Shown in pieces: positions 61,724 through 64,000 of a DNA stretch of 64,000 nt. The DNA lies in assembly GCF_052056485.1 (NCBI RefSeq), contig NZ_CP183948.1, positions 4,836,001-4,900,000 of the forward strand, written 5' to 3'. The notes below the pieces were generated by a model that was not told the DNA's origin, searched no databases, and was given only the letters and a program-made list of their open reading frames with translations. The DNA is from Paenibacillus_AQ nitricinens (GTDB lineage: Bacteria; Bacillota; Bacilli; Paenibacillales; Paenibacillaceae). Every line of letters begins with the position of its first letter. The first letter of the stretch is position 1. Both the position numbers and the translations under genes were made by a program.

Positions 61724-63514
61724 CTGAGTCATAACAAAGGGAAGCGGTATTTTCCTAGTCCCCCACAAATCATAAGAAAAATTAAAATTCAAAATCGCTT
61801 AACCGTTATCTTCTTAATCGTTTCCGTGATTCCCATCATCTTTATAGGTTTCTATTCCTATACTATCTACTCCAAATCCATTAACAATAAATTAAGTAAA
61901 TCTACCTTTCAGGCTTTGACACTGCTCAATCGAACGATGTTAAGCGAGCTTAATAACTATCAATATCTTGCCGGATCTGTTTCTACCAATCCTATTATTC
62001 AGGAGCGTTTAACGGCAGCACCTAATGAACCCGCTCCTAGCAATGCTACCATTAACCACGCTATGGATAATGTGTACAGAACCATTTATCCGGGATATGT
62101 TCAGAACGTTCGGATCATAGATTCCAAGAACGAACCTATTTATGAATTAGGCTATGATGGCATTCCCAATCCAAAGTATGGGGAAATCATGAAACAGGTA
62201 GATCTGAATGCCCCTTATGACAGTCTTAATTATGTAAAAAGCTATCGTGCTTCCCATACGATTGTCCTGGGGCGTAAAATTTTTGATCAAGAAGACATTG
62301 GCGTTCCATTAGGTTATGTGTTTGTTTTTATCGGCGGGGAGTTATTCTCAAAAGTCATTCTTTCCAGTGTGGACTTAGGAACTGGTTCTAATCTGCTTAT
62401 CATGAATAGAGAAGGAATAGTGATGTCCTCCAACCTAAAGGGTACAACACTTGGAGCAGCCTATGATAAAGGTCAACTTTTCAACCAAATCAAAGAACAA
62501 GAGTCACAGAAGAACCATTCCTTTCAAGGCTTAGTCAATGGCAAAATGCATCAGATCTCCTATATCAATAATAATCAATTAGGCTGGTACATGATTTCTA
62601 CGGTTCCCTTCTCTTATATTAATTCTGAGACAAGTAAAATCACCACGGGACTCCTTATCGTTGTCAGCATCATTGTAGTCCTTTGTATCCTAATTATCAT
62701 CGTCTTGTATAAAAGTATCCTGAAGCCTATCAAACAAATTATTGTCTTCTGTAATCAAATTTTTTATGGAAATTTATCCAATCGTATAGAAGATCACAGT
62801 AACGATGAGATGGGTGTTCTGGCAAATAGGATTAATAGTATGGTCAGCCGGATTGAGCAACTGATAGAGGATCAACAGAAAGATCAAAAGAGGCAGCGTT
62901 CGCTTGAATTACAAATGCTACAATCACAGATTAACCCTCATTTTTTATTCAACACTCTAAATTCCTTGCGATGGCTCGCAATGATTAACCAGGTTCCCGT
63001 GCTAAGTGATGGTATCTCCTCTCTCGCAGAATTACTGCGAAGTACCATCATCGATCAAGATGAGGAAATAACCATCAAACAGGAGCTTAATAATCTGGAC
63101 AATTACTTTGCCATTCAAAAAATACGTTATGCTGATCGATTTGACGTTGAATATGATCTAGATGAATCGGTCTTAGATAGTCTGATCCCTAAACTTATTC
63201 TGCAGCCGATCGCTGAGAACGCTATCATCCATGGGGTTACGGATATTGGAGGAAAGGTTCTTATTCGCATTAAGGTTTACGCAAAAAATGAATACACACT
63301 TGTTATAGAAATCATTGATAACGGAAAAGGCTTTGACACGAAAAAATCGGAAAAGGCTGATACGCTGTCCGGTATCGGAATTTCTAATGTAGCCGATCGC
63401 ATTAAGCTTCAATATGGTGAGAGCTACGGACTATTCATCACAAGCTTAGTGGGTCAAGGCACCTGTTGCCGCCTGATTATCCCCAAACAAACCTACGAAG
63501 AAGATAAGGGGTGA
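61724..63514 (+). CDS. Sensor histidine kinase (YesM family), probable CTG start
   Basis: Membrane sensor, ~596 aa: cytoplasmic Arg/Lys-rich start, helix near 35-55, ~240-residue extracellular domain, second helix near 307-330, HAMP (ILKPIKQIIVFCNQIFYGNL), phosphoacceptor SQINPHFLFNTLNSLRW, ATPase boxes IAENAIIHG, IDNGKGFD and GIGISNVADRI. The first standard start in frame is GTG 61826, but it has no ribosome site and would cut into the first helix. GGGAGG at 61710-61715 is eight bases before CTG 61724, which gives a normal N-terminus; there is no ATG, GTG or TTG between the upstream stop and 61826. Six bases before the regulator gene. Confidence 0.85.
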   Translation: MSHNKGKRYFPSPPQIIRKIKIQNRLTVIFLIVSVIPIIFIGFYSYTIYSKSINNKLSKSTFQALTLLNRTMLSELNNYQYLAGSVSTNPIIQERLTAAPNEPAPSNATINHAMDNVYRTIYPGYVQNVRIIDSKNEPIYELGYDGIPNPKYGEIMKQVDLNAPYDSLNYVKSYRASHTIVLGRKIFDQEDIGVPLGYVFVFIGGELFSKVILSSVDLGTGSNLLIMNREGIVMSSNLKGTTLGAAYDKGQLFNQIKEQESQKNHSFQGLVNGKMHQISYINNNQLGWYMISTVPFSYINSETSKITTGLLIVVSIIVVLCILIIIVLYKSILKPIKQIIVFCNQIFYGNLSNRIEDHSNDEMGVLANRINSMVSRIEQLIEDQQKDQKRQRSLELQMLQSQINPHFLFNTLNSLRWLAMINQVPVLSDGISSLAELLRSTIIDQDEEITIKQELNNLDNYFAIQKIRYADRFDVEYDLDESVLDSLIPKLILQPIAENAIIHGVTDIGGKVLIRIKVYAKNEYTLVIEIIDNGKGFDTKKSEKADTLSGIGISNVADRIKLQYGESYGLFITSLVGQGTCCRLIIPKQTYEEDKG

Positions 63515-63519
63515 TACTA

Positions 63520-64000
63520 GTGTATCCAATGTATAATGTAATGCTGGTGGATGATGAACCTATTGTAAAAGTCGCGCTCAGAACCATGATTCCGTGGGAA
63601 GAGCTTGGATATATGATCTGTGCTACAGCCTCTGACGGAATTGAAGCTTTAACCCTTGTCGAGAAATTTAATCCCCATATCATCATTACAGATCTCAAAA
63701 TGCCTAATATGGATGGTTTGCAGCTGATAAAAGAACTGAATAACAGAGGGTTTGCAGGAAAAATCCTGGTGGCAAGTAACCACGGGGAGTATGAGTTGGT
63801 TCGCGAAGCATTAGTTCTTGGCGCTGTAGATTACATGCTTAAGATTAGTATGAAGACTGCGGACCTCATCCAGTTGCTGGAGAAATCCACGCACCTAATT
63901 CAAGAACAGCTTCAGTCCAAGCAGCAGCTAGAGACACAATCTCAGCTATTGCAACACAATTTAAAGAGTGTAAAAAATGCGATTTTAAAAGATTATTTTA
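63520..64000 (+). CDS. Response regulator (YesN type), partial
   Basis: Receiver domain start, 160 residues visible, running off the window end. VDDEPIVK acidic pocket, phosphoacceptor in IITDLKMPNMDGLQL, SNHGEYELV switch, and the KIS lysine region. GTG at 63520 with AAGGGGTG six bases ahead; an in-frame ATG follows at 63529. An AraC-type C-terminus is expected but not seen. Partner of the kinase just upstream; probable activator of the divergent GH112 operon. Confidence 0.92.
   Translation, partial: MYPMYNVMLVDDEPIVKVALRTMIPWEELGYMICATASDGIEALTLVEKFNPHIIITDLKMPNMDGLQLIKELNNRGFAGKILVASNHGEYELVREALVLGAVDYMLKISMKTADLIQLLEKSTHLIQEQLQSKQQLETQSQLLQHNLKSVKNAILKDYF

Noticed and set aside
1..64000. 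Prophage, transposase, rRNA or tRNA genes
   Set aside because: None could be recognised on either strand; the window appears to be ordinary chromosome with repeat-rich gaps.

Overview
The window looks like the chromosome of a low-GC, spore-former-type Firmicute close to Paenibacillus. The reasons are the many YesM/YesN-type two-component pairs beside sugar ABC importers, the Fnr protein with a C-terminal cysteine cluster, the Bce-type resistance module, a DUF1540 protein, a viroplasmin-type RNase H, and strong GGAGG ribosome sites with frequent GTG/TTG starts. I saw no rRNA, tRNA, insertion sequence, prophage or CRISPR array.

Layout. 1-6992 and 7025-11610 (all minus strand) form an alpha-glucoside locus: sensor kinase, AraC-type response regulator, two permeases and a binding lipoprotein, preceded by two overlapping GH65 phosphorylases and beta-phosphoglucomutase. 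Imported disaccharides would be split by phosphate and the beta-glucose 1-phosphate turned into glucose 6-phosphate. 11611-19878 is an anaerobic/nitrogen block: fnr, the nirB-nirD-nirC operon behind two FNR boxes 21 bases apart (one at about -42), a Ric iron-sulfur repair protein, and an unknown protein with a CxxCxxxC motif. 20003-26001 holds mixed housekeeping genes, including an MsrA-MsrB fusion, a DUF4349 lipoprotein and a DUF1540 gene with a structured leader. 26140-29100 is metE behind a cobalamin riboswitch whose leader is loaded with copies of a palindromic repeat.

29195-35222 is a compact cell-envelope defence unit: bceR-bceS, a BceR box, then bceA-bceB-dedA-uppP with no visible break. 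This joins a peptide-antibiotic detoxification pump to two enzymes of undecaprenyl-phosphate recycling. 35580-36215 is a 13-unit, 51-base tandem array with base-paired arms. 36229-37390 contains two decayed genes (an AIM24/TIGR00266 gene and a yitT copy). 37556-44241 has trhO, yitT with an unusual leader, a short Crp-type regulator and the fruR-fruK-fruA operon. 44560-52415 is mostly small or general-purpose genes (AI-2E family exporter, ung, RNase H, AlkC-like, nitrilase-like). 52504-64000 is a second carbohydrate region: an oxidoreductase/isomerase pair with a divergent AraC regulator, then a GH112 galactosyl-disaccharide phosphorylase with its own ABC importer, diverging from a sensor kinase/response regulator pair that runs off the end.

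Beyond genes, the most notable signals are (i) a dispersed ~100-base palindromic element with covarying arms, in at least four full copies, (ii) the 51-base array in which stems are kept while sequence changes, (iii) the bce-dedA-uppP arrangement, and (iv) a sensor kinase whose only plausible start codon is CTG.
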